A DNA stretch of 64,000 bases from positions 79,652 to 143,651 of the forward strand of contig JANDJZ010000079.1 in the NCBI GenBank assembly GCA_027943245.1. Direction: 5' to 3'. Below, one piece after another: positions 26,001 to 39,300 of the stretch. This DNA is from Acanthamoeba sp. SK_2022b. Its lineage: Eukaryota > Discosea > Longamoebia > Acanthamoebidae. The translations under genes were made by a program, and so were the position numbers. The notes under the pieces are model-generated. The model was given only the letters and a program-made list of their open reading frames with translations, had not been told where the DNA came from and searched no databases. Numbering within the stretch: the stretch's first letter is position 1; every line of letters starts with the position of its first letter.

Positions 26001-29000
26001 ATGAGCGAGGCCGTACAGAAGCACGACGAGGAAATGAAGCAGCGTGAGAGGCGGCGCGAGCGCGATGACACCTCCAGGGCTTCTCCGTCGAGACAGCAGG
26101 ACGAGCAGAGTCACCTGGCTCGGGCTCGCCAGTCGCTCCATGAGCTCCAGCAGCAGCTTCTCCAGCAGAATCTGCAGCTGGATGAGGACGTCATGTGGGA
26201 CATCATGGTCGAAGAAGAAGAGGAGGCTCGCCTGCGAGGCGAAGAAGACGAGGACGACGAGGAAGACGATGACTTTAATGAGGTGGAGGAGGTTGAAGAG
26301 GACGAGGAGGACGAGGAGGAAGAGGCGGCCGAGGAAGAGAAGGCGCGCAGCAGGAGAGCTGCTGAGGAGTCGGCACGGCGAGCCACCAAGGCAGAGGGCA
26401 AGAAGAAGGCCCTCCTCGAGGAAGAGGCCTCGCCGCTGCCCGAGCTGCCCACCCGAGAAGAGGTCTACAACCGGCTCGCGAAGAACGTGCTCGACGAGGC
26501 TTTGTTCCTGCTGCGCTTTGCTGCCAGCGCCAAAACCAGTGGTTCCTTCGAGGAGCTGATGGCGCAAGCCCGCGCAACCACCAGCTTCATTCAGCTCCTC
26601 CTGCCGTTGGAGCCGTTGGAGCAGCTAGTGCGGCTCCACACCCTCCGCGCCAAGTCGCGCTGCCGCGGACTGCGCGTGTACATCGACCTCCTCGACCGGT
26701 GCTCTCTGCCCTCGGCGAAACGAGAGATCCTCAAGCACCTCGGTCGGTCGCTCAGGTATGTTGGCCTCTTCTGACCCTAGCAGGCGAGGAATGCTATAAG
26801 CGCCGTAGCTGACTGAGATTTTGATGCCTTTTTGGTGCACAGGCGAACGGGCAGCCACTACGTGGACGGGCTCGAAGGCTGCTCGCGGTTGTCGATCCTC
26901 ACGGTGCGGGAGAGCTTCGCTGAACTGTTCAACTTCCTCTTCCGCAGCATCACTGCGCAGGCCGACAGCGTCGACGTCAGCGGGAGAGAGGAAGCGAAAC
27001 AGCTTAAATTCCAGACGCTCCTCCTCAACGCTCTCGCGCTCGACTACCGCATGTTTGACTATGCCCTCTTCAGCGACAGCGACTTCTACGCCATTCTACA
27101 CAAGCTCTCCACTCACGATGTCACCCTGCGCGAAAAGCCTTCTTTGCCGCTGTCGTCGTCGTCGTCGTCATCGTCGTCTTCCTCGGCGGAGGCGGTTTCC
27201 ACGAGCAAGCTCCGAGCCCACAAGAAGCGTGTAGTGCGCGTGGCACGCGACCTCTTCCTTCTCACGGCTGCGCGATGCCTCGCATGGAACCCGACGCCAC
27301 TCGCGCTCAAGAACAACTACCTACGGGAGGACCAAGCCCCGCAGATACTGGCCCTGCAGGACAACGTGCTGCGGACTATCTTCTTCACCGAGCTCGGAAG
27401 CCATCGCAAGCAGGGCGAGGAGGCCACGAGCGATCTCGACGACGATTACCACCATTCGCTGCTTGCACTGCTCTACCAGCTGAAGCGCACGGCCACGATG
27501 CAGCGTTTCTTCTCATCGTCGGAGAGCATCCACAATCTGCTGTCCCTCCTTAAGCTGGGCTCTCCGCGTGTACAGCGGTTGGTGACGCGCCTGTGCCGGC
27601 ACGTCGTCCACCTGCAGCCCGGACGCTTCGGCAAGACGGCGGACGAGGGTGGCATGAGCGCGGACGAGATGGTCGAGTTCTTTGTCGACCTTCTCGGCTC
27701 GCTCATTTCGGGCAGCTACGCCCCCGATGAGGCCTCCACCGACCCAGCCGGCGCCCCCTCGCGCACTTCATCTTCCGAGAGGGTCGTTGACGAGGAGAGC
27801 ACGTCGGTCGAGAGGGATTGCAGTTACTCGTTGATCCTTCACCGTCCACAGGGTGTCACGGTGTCGGACGTGCTGCGGATGCTGCCCCAGTCACAGCTCA
27901 CCACCGGCGAGTCGGGTCTTATTGACGTCAACTTGAAGGAGGTGGTGCGGGAGCTCAAGGCGATCGACCAAACGGTGGTCTTGAGGGACGCCAGCGTCGA
28001 CAAGTGCCGCCGGTACGCGAGCCTGCTCGCCGCCAAGGGCTTCTCTGTCACCATCGCAAGGCAAGATCCCGTGCCCAAGAAGAACGTCGAGCCGGAGCTG
28101 GCCACGGGCGCATCGTCGCAGTTCTACATGTGGCGTAGCCGTCGCGTGGACTACTCGCTCGCTTCCGAGATCGTCTCCTTCCTCCGCACTCTCCTCATCG
28201 CTCCGGAGTGGCAGTCGCTCCTGGTCAACAAGCTGCGAGCCAACCTGTCAGCCCTCTCCGGCCTCGTCCAGTCGCTCAGCCACAGGAGCGCGGCCTCGGC
28301 CAAGGGCAAGAAGGGCAAGGCCACGACCGACGACGACCGCTCCCGCGGCCAGAGCGCCGAGCTGGCCAGCCAAAAGCGGATACTAGCCGTCTTGGCCGTT
28401 CTGGGCGGCTGGAACGAAGACCTTCGTGTGGGCGGCAAGGTCCGCCTTCGAGAGACGCGACCTGACGATACTGGAGAGAACGTCCCCACCGTGGGCACCG
28501 TGGTCAGTTTCCTCAGCCCCTCCTCGGTCAAGGTACGCTGCTGTTTCAAGAACTCCACCAAAAATAGCGCCTCCGCTCCGAAACAATCATGTTAACCGGC
28601 GTGTGGTGCTGCGCAATCTGATGGCTCGCGTGTAGGTTCTCTTGCGCGCGACTGATGGCGACACAAACGAGCGGCGGCTGCGTACCTACGCCGTCGATGA
28701 GCTCACGCCGGTTACCGAGATCGAAATTCCTCTGGGCATCTTCTCGCTGACGGGGGATGCGCTCTCCGCCGTCCGCTCATTCCTCGCACAGTCGAATGCG
28801 TTCCTGTACTCAGAGATGGCCGGCACCGACCCTGCGCCTGCTAAGCTGCTCTACGCCCAGATTCGCTCACGGCTTCTCAAGGTTCTGGAGGTTCTGTTCC
28901 GAGACTCTTCCTCCGTTCGCTGCTGTCTAGACGCCGCCAACGAGAGCGACCGACGTCTCATTGCGCTCCTGATCGAGGACATCGCCGCTCGCGAGGACAA

Positions 29001-32000
29001 TCCCGCGGAGGAACAACAACCGGAGGACCTCCTCCGAGTGCAGCGCAATCTGATCAAGGGCAAGAGCGAGGAAGCGCTTGTGCGCCTGGCATTCGATCTG
29101 CAGGAGTCGCTGTACGAGCTGGAGTTCAGGCCGAAGCGCCCTGTCGCCGAGCCAGGACCGTCCGCAGGTACGACGACATCGAGCCCCGAGACTAGAGCCG
29201 TAGAGGAGGCCGGCAAGCAACCGGTTGAGCTGTCGCCGAGCGAGAGCAGGCGGAAGAGCACCAAGGAAACCAAGAACAGACGCAAGCGAGAGGAGCGCAA
29301 GGGCAGAGGCAAGAGTAAGTCCCGGCTGGACTTTGACAGCGACAGCGACGAGCGCATCAAGACCGCGTTAGCCGGCAACTGGCGCGGCCAGGGCAAGAGG
29401 GCGTGGAGCGAGGATTGTGGCTACGCGGTCGTTTTTGTCGGCCTGGACCGTCTGTCCATTCAATACTACGGTAACAACGGCGATTGCCTGGTGCACGCCC
29501 TGCCCGAGATCTCAGCCGACACGATGGACGAGTTCTACTACGAAGTGACCCTCGAAAGCGACGACAGCGGAAGCGGTATCGGCGTGGGCTTGTGCCCTGC
29601 AGGCGCAGTGCCAGGTGGGTTGATTAGTAGTAACCTCGTTAGTGTGAGAGAAGTGGTACTAAGCCTGATTGTTTGTGACATGGCGACAGGCTGGGGCGAT
29701 TGCTTCTACGAGTATCGCGGAAACAACGGTAACAAGGTCGCGCCTCGTACACGCAAGGAGAGCGAACTCGTTTACCGATGCCCCTATTGCGACCTCGACA
29801 AGCTGGCTTCTGCCGAGCTGTGCCATCACATCCAGCGTAGGCATCACGGCAGCACTCTCCCCGTAGTGTGCCCCATCTGCGCCAGCACTCCGCTGGGCGA
29901 TCCCAACTACGTCTCGTCCAACTTCTTTGGGCACCTCGAGAACACCCACAAGTGCGTGCACGATGCGCTCGTCCAGCTCATTTATCTCATCCATTGCAGA
30001 CCCAAATTCGGGGCGAATACTCACCCCCTTGTTCATTCGTTAGTGATCTGCTCTATGGCGCAGTGCCGTCATCTCAAGAGCTTCCCTACAGCTCGTCATT
30101 CTCGCAGGGCGATGTGATTGGCTGTGGATGGTCCCGCAGGGACGGCGGCGTGATTTACTTCACCAGGTGGGTGTTCAGCAGAAGCAGCAGCAGCTTCACC
30201 CTCTGATTATCAGATTGCACCTATGAGTGGTTCGCCTGATTCTCGTGATATGTAACGTTCGTGCAGGAACGGAGAATACCTGGGCCCGGCCTTTATCGAC
30301 GTTCCCGAGGTGCGCCTGGTACCGATGGTGCGCCTGCGCGCGAGCGGTACCGAGATCAGCGCCAACTTCGGCCAACGGCCGTTCTCTTGTCCGCCCACGC
30401 AAGACCTGGCCGATAAGGACTCTGAGATGGTCCGCAAACTACGCGACGACCAGGAGGCCAACAAGCGGCGCTTGAGAGAAGCCGAGGACGCAAAGCTCGC
30501 TGCGCGCGAAGCTCAGGTGCGACGTCATTACGCCCCCCCCCCATTCAGTAATGGCGCGCCTTGACTCACCCTCGTGCTGGGTTGGTTGTAGGCCGATTTG
30601 TTGATGAGCTTCGTGGGCCTGCCGCGTGAGTTCTGCATACACGCACTCCTCCATAACAACGACAATGTGGAAGAGGCAGCGTCGTGGTCCTTCGACAATT
30701 TCAACAATTGGAGCGCGGAACAGGCACATGCGCAGGCGCTCAGCATCCAGCAGGAACGGCGCAGCAGCCATACCACCGAAAAGTACGTGTGTGGCGCATG
30801 CTTCTCTTCTCTGCACATTACGGTCTGACCTCTTCCCATCTTCGTCAACGGCGCAGCCTCGAGAGCGGCTCCAGCACAAGCACTGGCGTCAGGTCAATCG
30901 ACTACCCTGGTGAGGCGTACGCCTTCGTCGACGAGGTCCCGGAGACTTCTTCTTCTGCTCGTAGTGCCATCGTCGCCGCGTCCACGCCTCTGGAGGTGTC
31001 GCGTCTTCGGGTCGGCACCAAGTGCGTTGTCACCGATCGCGCGCCAGATGCTACCGACCTCACCGGCTGGGTCGACGCCAAGTACAGGGTACGCAGCCCA
31101 TCCCCCCCCCATCTCCATACCTGCAGACAATGACAGCGCGTACTGATACTGGTCTGTTGGCGTAAAGGCCATCGGACGCACGGGCGAGATCATCGCCGTG
31201 GACAGGACCAGGCTGGTGGCTTTGCTGCAGTTCTACGATCCAGAGCGAGCGGTCAGTGAGGAATGGTGGTTCCCTCTGCAGTCGCTGCGCATGGCCGACG
31301 AACCCACGCACATCGCCCTCGCCACCGGCCGGAATGAGGCCGACCCTCGCGTGGCACTTCGCGAGGACCTGTTCGCAGCGGAGATGCGGCTGGGTCGCTT
31401 CTACGCCCGGGACGCCATCATCAGCCTCCTCAACAATTGGCCCACCACAAGCCCTCTGTCGCTGGATGTTCTCGGCGGGCCTTCCAACTTCCTGCAGGCT
31501 CTCCGCCTTATCGCCAAGGCCTACCTGGCCCAGCCCATCCCCGACCTGCGTCAGGCTGGCCAGGACGGCAGCGGCAGCAGCGACATCATGGACATCCTGT
31601 GGACGCAGCTGCAGCGCCTGTGCCGGTAACTACGAACCCCCTCCAATGGGCAAGAAAGAACCAACTAACTCTGTGTTTTTGTTTTTGTTTTTGTTTTTTT
31701 TTTTTTTTCCAGGTCCGAGGAGACGGATTTCCTGAACCTCCTGCTCGCCGAGTCTGCGAGCCTTCTCAAGGAGTCGGCGGCCTTCTCCAGCCACTTCGCC
31801 CTCGTCAGCGAGTCCGAGCACCCCCACCGTACAGAGGACTTCGTCAAGGAGTTCGCGATTCCGGATGCCATGGGCCTGATCGTCACCTTCGACCGGTATG
31901 TGTGTCTCCACTTCTTGTGTAGCCCTTGTGATGCCAGCTCTGCCCTAACTGTTGCTTCTCACGGCCCAATGAGATTAGACGCTGCAAGCTCTCCGACGCC

Positions 32001-33968
32001 GACTCGCTGACGATCTATCTGGACGAAAAGCGCACCAAGCCCCTGCGCCGCTTCACCGGTGCCTCGCTGTCGCAATTCCACCCGGTGGTCATCACCGGCA
32101 ATCGGTTCTGGCTCCAGTTCCAGCGCCAGAGCGGGATGCCCCACAACGAACCCCAGTGGGGCTATCTGATGAATGTGACCCCCACCAACGAACTCCTCAA
32201 CCTGGCCCTTTGGATCAGCGAGTTTTTGGCCGAGGAAGCCGATCCCACCAGGTACGCTGCCCACTCCCACACCTGCGCGCGGCCAACCCGAAGCAAGCGT
32301 GCGGCGACCATTGACCGTGTGACACGTTAAGGAGCCCGAGAGCGATTGAAGACCACGAACCCATGACCCTGGAGGACGAGGCGCCGGAATCACCGCTTGG
32401 CGGCCTCTACAGCCGCCTATACGTCCAGCTCACGCAATACCTTAGGGTACGGTTTATTATTATTTTTTTTGTTTAATTTATTATTACGATGCATTTTGAT
32501 CTCAATATAACCTTTGACTCTGGGCGCTGTAGACGGCCAAGGTTCCTGAGGTCGTGAAGACGGTCGTGCTGCGTCTTCTCAAGCGCCTGTTGATGCTGGC
32601 CATCGATGGGTTCCAGTCCCAGTGGAACAAGCACGGGACGCGAAAGGGAAAGAGGAAGATCACCGACAAGGAGGAGGAGGAAGAAGAAGAAGGGCCCGGG
32701 AAGGAAGACGCGACCAAGGCCCAGCAGACGACGAGCCCTCACATAGGCTCAGAGGAGGCCCAGCGCAGAGGCAGGGAGAGCATGAAGCGCGACCTCCAGC
32801 GATTCGCCCAGGCCACCGCGGCGCTCGAGGAGGAGCTGTTCTGCCTGCTGTGCGAGGTCGATCTCTTGCACTCGCCCTACCTCCAGAACCTCGCCGAGCT
32901 CATCGTGTTCAATCGCAAGCTGGCCCTGCTCGCCGCCGTGAGCGTGGAGGACAACATCTCCCTCACTGCCATGTCCTTCTACCCCGTCTCGCTGGATGAT
33001 GTGCCGGTACGTCCCCAAGCGTTGTTTCCGAGAGAGTGACTTGGCTCACTGCGACGTCTCTCGTTTTTCTCGTCTGTGTGTGTGTTTCTTGTGTTGGGCC
33101 TCGTGTGACACGTCCAGGACTCGTTCCCGGCCTCGCTGACCCTATCGGCGAGCGAATCCGTGATGACGCAGTCGGCGGTGAGCGAGGGCGTTCGAAACTT
33201 CAACGCTATCGCAGCCCTCGACGAGGTGGCGGAGTGCTTCTTCAGCGACAAGGACTTCCCTCGTGCCTTCCTCGCCGAGACCCGGTGGGATCCCCGTTCG
33301 CTCTTCCTCAGCAAGCATGCCCAACTCAGCTCGGTAGGCGCACGCCTCCATCTCCTCTTTTTTGCGTGTTCGAGAGGGCGGCGCGGGTTGCTCACACTCT
33401 GAGCTGTTGTTCTAATTATTGGTATCTCTGTCGGTTGCAGCTGAACAAGCCAAAGCTGACGGACGGTGGCAAGCTGACGGAGCGGGCAGAGATGGTCTAC
33501 ACGGAGGTGTTCTACCGATTCGGCGTGTCGCAGCCGGGCTACATGTCGCCCGAAGAGCTCAACGTGCTCCAGGTCCACTGCCACCCCAACGAACCGCTCT
33601 CGGCGGAAGACCTGCGCTTCTTCCTCCACAAGTTCACGCTGCGGGGCTTCCTGGCGCTGTACTACCGCGAGGCCTACCAGCACCCCAAGCACAGCTGGGA
33701 CGAGCTCCAGCGGCTGGGCTACGATTCCGAGATGGCCATCACCGAGCAGACCGCCAGCCAGTGGTGCAAGGCCTCCCGCTGGACCCGCGCCATGGACGAG
33801 CAGCTCGTCGAACTCGTCAACTACCTCTCCGAGAAGTCCGGCAAGAAGCCCCTCGACCTCACTCCCCACGACGTCGACATCACCACCGACATCGGTACTG
33901 CCGTCGCCACCACCCACACACCATTTGCACTTGCTTGCCCCCATGTGGAGGAAGGGTCGTGGTGGCTT

Positions 33969-34040
<72 letters not shown>

Positions 34041-34776
34041 CGCTTGTGTTCTGCGTGTGCAGAGAGGCAGCACTACGACAAGCTGCGGCACGTGCCCCTG
34101 GTGGCGTTGAAGCTGCGGTTCCTGTGCATCCAGCAGTTCAACGTGCTCGTGAGCAAGGCCCTCCCATTCGTCGACCTCACCCAACACGCCGTGGAGGGCA
34201 GCCTCGCCCAGAAGCTGTGCCTGCTGCGCCACCTGATCTTCTACCTCACCAAGGTCGAGTTCCTCGACTCCATCCTCGCCCGCACCGCCGCCACCCGTCC
34301 CCCACCCTCCATCTCCATCTCTCGCCTCAAGACCGTCCTCAGGAGCTCACGCGATAGCCTCGGCTTCCTCAACGGGTACGCCCCCCACCAAACGGTTTGC
34401 ACGTGTTATTGTATTTTATTGTTTATTTATTTTTGATGAATATTAATTGATGATTATATTTTTCTTTTCTTTTATCAGGTCCATGGGGCTGGGTCAGCTT
34501 TCCGCGTCAGCCGAGGCGGCGTCCCAGGAGAAGACGGTGTTCATGCAGGTCTACAAGCAGCTCAACCACCTCGACCCGGCGTGCCTCCGCCAAAACGAGC
34601 GCGCGTTCAAGGTCACCCTGCGAGGCGAGCGCGTCGAAGGCGAAGTTGGGCCCTACCAGGAGACCATCTCGCAGCTGTGCTCTGAGCTGCAACCTGAAGA
34701 GGCTGTTGAACCCGGCAGCGAGAGCAGTTCCACCTCGACTTCGACATCGTCCAGTACGTATCCCTAACCCACGCAA

Positions 34777-34843
<67 letters not shown>

Positions 34844-36299
34844 TCACACAATACCAACGCACGCACGCAGCGCTGACGAGCAACTTTTACGTTCAGGCGA
34901 GCCGGAACAGCAGGAGGAGGTCCTGCCCTTGTTCGTGCCGTGTCCGAACCGCCAGCAGGCCATGCAGACCATTGGCGTGGGCGAGAACCGCGACAAGTTC
35001 ATCCTCAAGCCCTCGTCCAATTCGCCCGAACACCTGCGCATGTTCGAGTTCCTGGGCAAGCTCATGGGCATCGCCGGTACGCCCCCACCCCCGCCACACT
35101 GATGCCTTCGCCACTTTGTGATGGCGTTTGTTCGTGCGCTGACGCTCAGGCTTGTGTGAACAGCGCGCACTAAGAGCATTCTCTCGCTCAACCTGCCGGC
35201 GCTCTTCTGGAAGCCGCTCGTGGGTGTCGAGCCCACGTTGCAGGACCTGAAGTCGATCGACTACTCCACCATGGAGTCCCTCCAGCGGATGCTCGAGATG
35301 GACAAGGACCTCTTCCAGGTCTCCATCCTCGAAAACTTCACTACCAGTCTCAGCGACAAGACCATCGTGCGACACTTCCCCTCTCCTCTCCCCTCCTTTC
35401 GTGTGTGTGTGTGGGTGGGTGGGTGGGTGCAATCGTAGCTTCACGTTCACGTGAGCTGACCTGAGCGCTTGGGTACCTTTGGTCAGGTGGAGCTGGTGCC
35501 TGGAGGCAAGGAGAGGCCGCTGACCTACGAGGACCGGAAGGAGTACGTGGCGCTGGCGCAGCACGCCCGACTGCACGAAAGCGACGCCCAGATGAAGGCC
35601 CTGCTCAAGGGGGTCGGGACGCTGGTGCCCACTCCGCTCCTGAACCTCTTCACCTGGCAAGACCTCGAGATGCGCATCTGCGGCCGCACCGAAATCAACC
35701 TCGACGTCCTACGCAGGTTCGCTCGCACAGAACAACCTCAGCCGAATCCACCACCCCCACCCCCTTGCCCCCAAGTACAAGCGTGGTTGACATTGTGATG
35801 GTGTGGTTGCAACAGGAACACGAGGTACAGGGCGGGTGTTACGGAGCAGGACGCGCACATACAGCACTTCTGGAAGGTGCTGGAGGACTTTGGGCACCAC
35901 GAGCGGATGCTGTTCCTGAGGTTCGCGTGGGGCCGCCAGCGGCTGCCGTCCGAGGCCGAGCTCAAGAACGAGCCCATGAAGATCTTCCCGTTCCCATGCG
36001 ACAACGCCGACGTCCGACTCCCGCATGCCGAGACGTGCTTCTTCAACATCAAGCTGCCGGCCTACACCAGCGTGCAGGTGATGCGCGAGCGGTTGCTCTA
36101 CGCCATCACCCACACCAAGACCATCGACGCTGACCTCGACCAGGAGGACAACATCAGCGATCTCCTCGCCCGCGGAGGACGAGGAGGCCGAGGTCGCGGC
36201 CGCTTCCTGGCGGCCATGTTTGGCGGCCGCAGCCCCTTCGGCGACCTCACCTCTCCGCCCCCGTCCCGCTCTCGCGGTGGCGGTCGTGGCGGCTTCTAA
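20067..36299 (+). CDS. Giant HECT-type E3 ubiquitin ligase (HECTD4/HERC-like)
   Basis: One reading path of roughly 4,400 residues over about 30 short introns. The N-terminal part is mostly helical. A segment resembling the HECTD4 N-terminal region (FLYILNNREGLLKVGTG, VRGHVYNYK; about 21700-21890) leads to a ZZ zinc finger (HHGVVCDGCQ to HVMDVV, about 22445-22600). Long helical/ARM-like stretches follow, with an acidic block (about 26210-26340) and a Ser run (about 27150-27185). A SPRY domain (about 29390-30390) is split by a Di19/KCMF1-type double zinc finger (CPYC, CPIC; 29779-29952). A UBA-like segment (LPREFCIHALLHNNDNVEEA, about 30618-30680) comes next. The HECT domain spans about 34900-36150; its catalytic Cys is in AETCFFNIKLP (TGC 36036-36038). 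Beyond the C-lobe is a tail of about 50 residues with GGRGGRGRGR. Ubiquitin transfer is inferred from the HECT fold; substrates are unknown. Start ATG-ATG at 20067. Confidence 0.88.
22978..23018 (+). repeat. (ATT)n microsatellite in HECT intron
   Basis: About 13 TTA/ATT units lie just upstream of the acceptor TTATCACAG (ends about 23031), taking the place of a pyrimidine tract. Confidence 0.9.
33971..34037 (+). repeat. (GT)n microsatellite in HECT intron
   Basis: About 33 GT units in the intron that ends at 34062. The repeat occupies the region just before the 3' splice site GTGTGCAG. Exon 34063-34375 follows. Confidence 0.95.
34778..34841 (+). repeat. (CA)n microsatellite in HECT intron
   Basis: About 32 CA units in the intron that begins at 34754. 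It is the reverse complement of the GT repeat at 33971-34037, two introns upstream in the same transcript. Confidence 0.95.
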
Positions 36300-36396
36300 C
36301 AAACGCCTCTCCCTTCCCTTGTTTGTGTACAGCGCTGTATCCTCAAAATGCATTTTGTTTGCTGTCTGCAGATGCGAGACAATGGTTTGGAGATTG

Positions 36397-39300
36397 TTAC
36401 AGGAGATCGTCGAGGAGCGCGCTGCTGAGGTCCTCTTCCTCCCCGACCTGCAGCGCGCTCGGCGAAGCGGCGACGGCCTTGCGGACAAGCTTCCTCCTCT
36501 TGGCTGGAGAGCCAACCGCGGCGTGCTTACCGATCGGAGCACGCTCGGTATCCATTTGCGCGTTGTCCATGGCGTCGGCGTCTTCGTCGCTGTTGTCCTC
36601 CTTCTGCTGTTGTCGCTTGCGCTTGAGTGTAGCGAGGAGGTCGCGGCGAGAGGGAACACACGATCGCTTCTGTTGCTCGGTTATGCTGTCCTCAGCAGCG
36701 TTGAGGATGGCAATGCGGTTCTCAAGACTACGCGCCGGGAGGGCCGTGGGGATCTTCCAGTAGGGCACCACGCCCTTCTTCTCCGTCCATCGGAAACCAA
36801 GCTCGCTCATGACTCGGCCCAGCCACTTGAGCTCCAGGAAGAGGAACTCGTTGCGCTTTCCACGCTCCGACGCCCGCAGCACGAAGCCGGCCACTACGTC
36901 ATCATTCTTCTCCGCCTTCTTCCGCTCATTGAGGCATTTGTGCATTTGTGCCTGCGGAGCGACGTGTGTGTCATTATTGTCAAGCAAAGCCGAGTTATCG
37001 GCGCAGGTGTTCTGCACGCCTCAAGAAGGTACAGTACCTTGAGCCACTGCAGCGCAGGCAGACCCTCTGGGTCACCCACCAGGTGATTGAGCTTCATCAT
37101 GAGGACCTCCTCTTCGATGTCCTCTGAGCGACACAGCGATGACAGCGAACGCCCACCACCGCGAGTAGGAGTTGAGGGAGTGGAGATGTTGTGAGAGTTC
37201 CTGTCGTTCTCATCGTTCTCAGCATCATCGTCATCATCCTCGTCCTCATCAGAGAAATCTCTGGACCGTTTGGACGACCTGCACAGGAGTAAGGATGATG
37301 CCAAGTTTCGCATTGTGGCTCACCTCCCTCGTTAACGTACCTTGGTGTGGACTTGGTTCGCGAGGTGCTGGCACCTCGACCGGTCGAAGACTTGGCCTTG
37401 GTAGATTTCACCAACGGCTTGGCTTGCAGTTTTTGCTTGGTGAGCGGTTGAACGACCGGCTCCGCTTCTTGCTCTTGCTCTTCGTCGCTGCCCTTGTCCG
37501 AATCGGAGGAACCCCCAAAGACATCAGCCAGGGAGCTGGCCTCCCTTCTCGCAGAGGAATCAGCAAACTTGGCCGCAAAGGCTTCTTCGGTCAACAGACC
37601 GAGAGTTACCATACGGCGACCGATGTCAACCTCTCGAATGCTCTGCACACCAACACATGAGAGTGGATGATCCAAGTTCAGCAAAGAGCGGGTGCTGCCA
37701 AGTAGAGCAGGTTGACAGAGGCGACCAGTACCGACAGGCCCTCGCTGAGGAATTGAAGCAGCTTATCGATTGGCAGATCACCAAAGCTAGAACAGTAGGA
37801 AAAACAGCAGCGACAACAGGGGAGAAGTGCATCAGATGATACGTGAGCAAGAAGAGCAAAGTGGGGAGGGCGTAGGTACGTGCTCATGAGCTCTTGAAGC
37901 ACCCGGTCTTCCGCACTGGTCCACTTCCTCTCGTCCCGGTGAGGAGCTATGATAGCAGTTTTCTTGGCCCTCCTCAAAACGGCAGCGGGACGTTCCTCTT
38001 CATCGTCCCCGGCTGTTTCATCAACACCACAGCCACGTCGGGCGTTTGAGTGGCCGCTGAGGGGATGATACCAATGGCATCTGGGGAGCGTACAGTCGTG
38101 CGCTTGAGCGAGAGTGAGCGACTGGAAGGTAACGTCGGAGCGGGTTTTCTGGAACAGGAGGTAGATGTAGTGAAAGGGGTCGCTGGCAGCCAGCCTGCCG
38201 ATCCCGCTGATGATGACCTGAGCCACCTGATCGAGCCCCTCGAGACCACCGGCCGCGTAGAGCGTGCGACTATGAGAGCGCAAGGCCTGCGCATACAGGA
38301 ACTCGGGCTCGGCCAGCACGTCGTGCAACTGTTTGACGATCGCCAGGCTGACAACCAAGTGGTATGTTATTCGTCTATTTTATCCCTCACACCATACGCA
38401 GGCGCGCAGTAATGCCCTTACCGATAGAACAAGGCACGGTATTCGTCCCCGTGCTGGATAACGAGCTTCTTCAACAGTGCGACAACACTCTTGTTCACTT
38501 CGGCCCTGTATGTGGAAGGGCACTATGAGAATAGGGTGTGCTGACCTCGGCGGCGGGCAAGGGGGCCGTACGGGTTGAGTCGGTGGTATTTGAGCAGGAG
38601 GAAACAGTTGCTGATTATGGCGTTGTTGGCGAGGTTGCTGATGAGGCGACTCAACTGCAACACATCGTCGGTTCCTGCGTCATCCGCGCCGGAGGCCTTC
38701 TTCTCTTGGCCGTCCTCCTCCTCCTCCTCATCGGATCCCCCTGCATAGCATGTAAAAACAGGCATGTTGAGCATGTGCATTGACAACACGACCCTCCATC
38801 CAGTGTGGGCAAAGCCACGACGCAAGAGCGAGGTGCACCTCTCGTCGACATGGCCCTGTGTGAAGGAGCTCGAACGTAGACACGACCATTGTAGCGCTTC
38901 GCGTAATCCTCCGTCATCGAAAGGAGGGTCACGAGCGCTTCAACAGCGTCACGCAGAAGCCTGAAAATGCAGGGAAGCGACCGGTTGGTCTCTGTCGTGT
39001 ACCCGCAAAGCAGGCAGAGAAGACTTGAACAGGCAGGCAGGGGACGAGGGTCGTACGCGAGAGGCGCCTTGGCAGGGTTGTAGGTCTTGAGCAGATGAAT
39101 GAAGACGGAGAGGAAGTGTTCTTGGTGATAGATGATGTTGGACAACAGGGCGTTGCCGGCTGTCACCGTTAGAGGTTCCTCGCGCATCCAGCCCACCCAA
39201 AGCACCTGGCCAGCCGTCACGAAAACGTGAGCAAACAGTTGGCGCACACATTATATCGCCCCGTTCGAGCTCACTGGGGCGACGCACGATCTCCTTGACG

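Noticed and set aside
25854..26567. Minus-strand open frame with Leu/Val-rich hydrophobic stretches
   Set aside because: It is the antisense of the acidic Glu-rich block of the HECT gene; Glu codons read as Leu/Phe/Ser on the other strand.
33971..34841. Cys-Val and Thr-His repeat frames at the GT and CA microsatellites
   Set aside because: They lie inside introns and reflect dinucleotide repeats. The same applies to 18624-18721 and 42205-42260.
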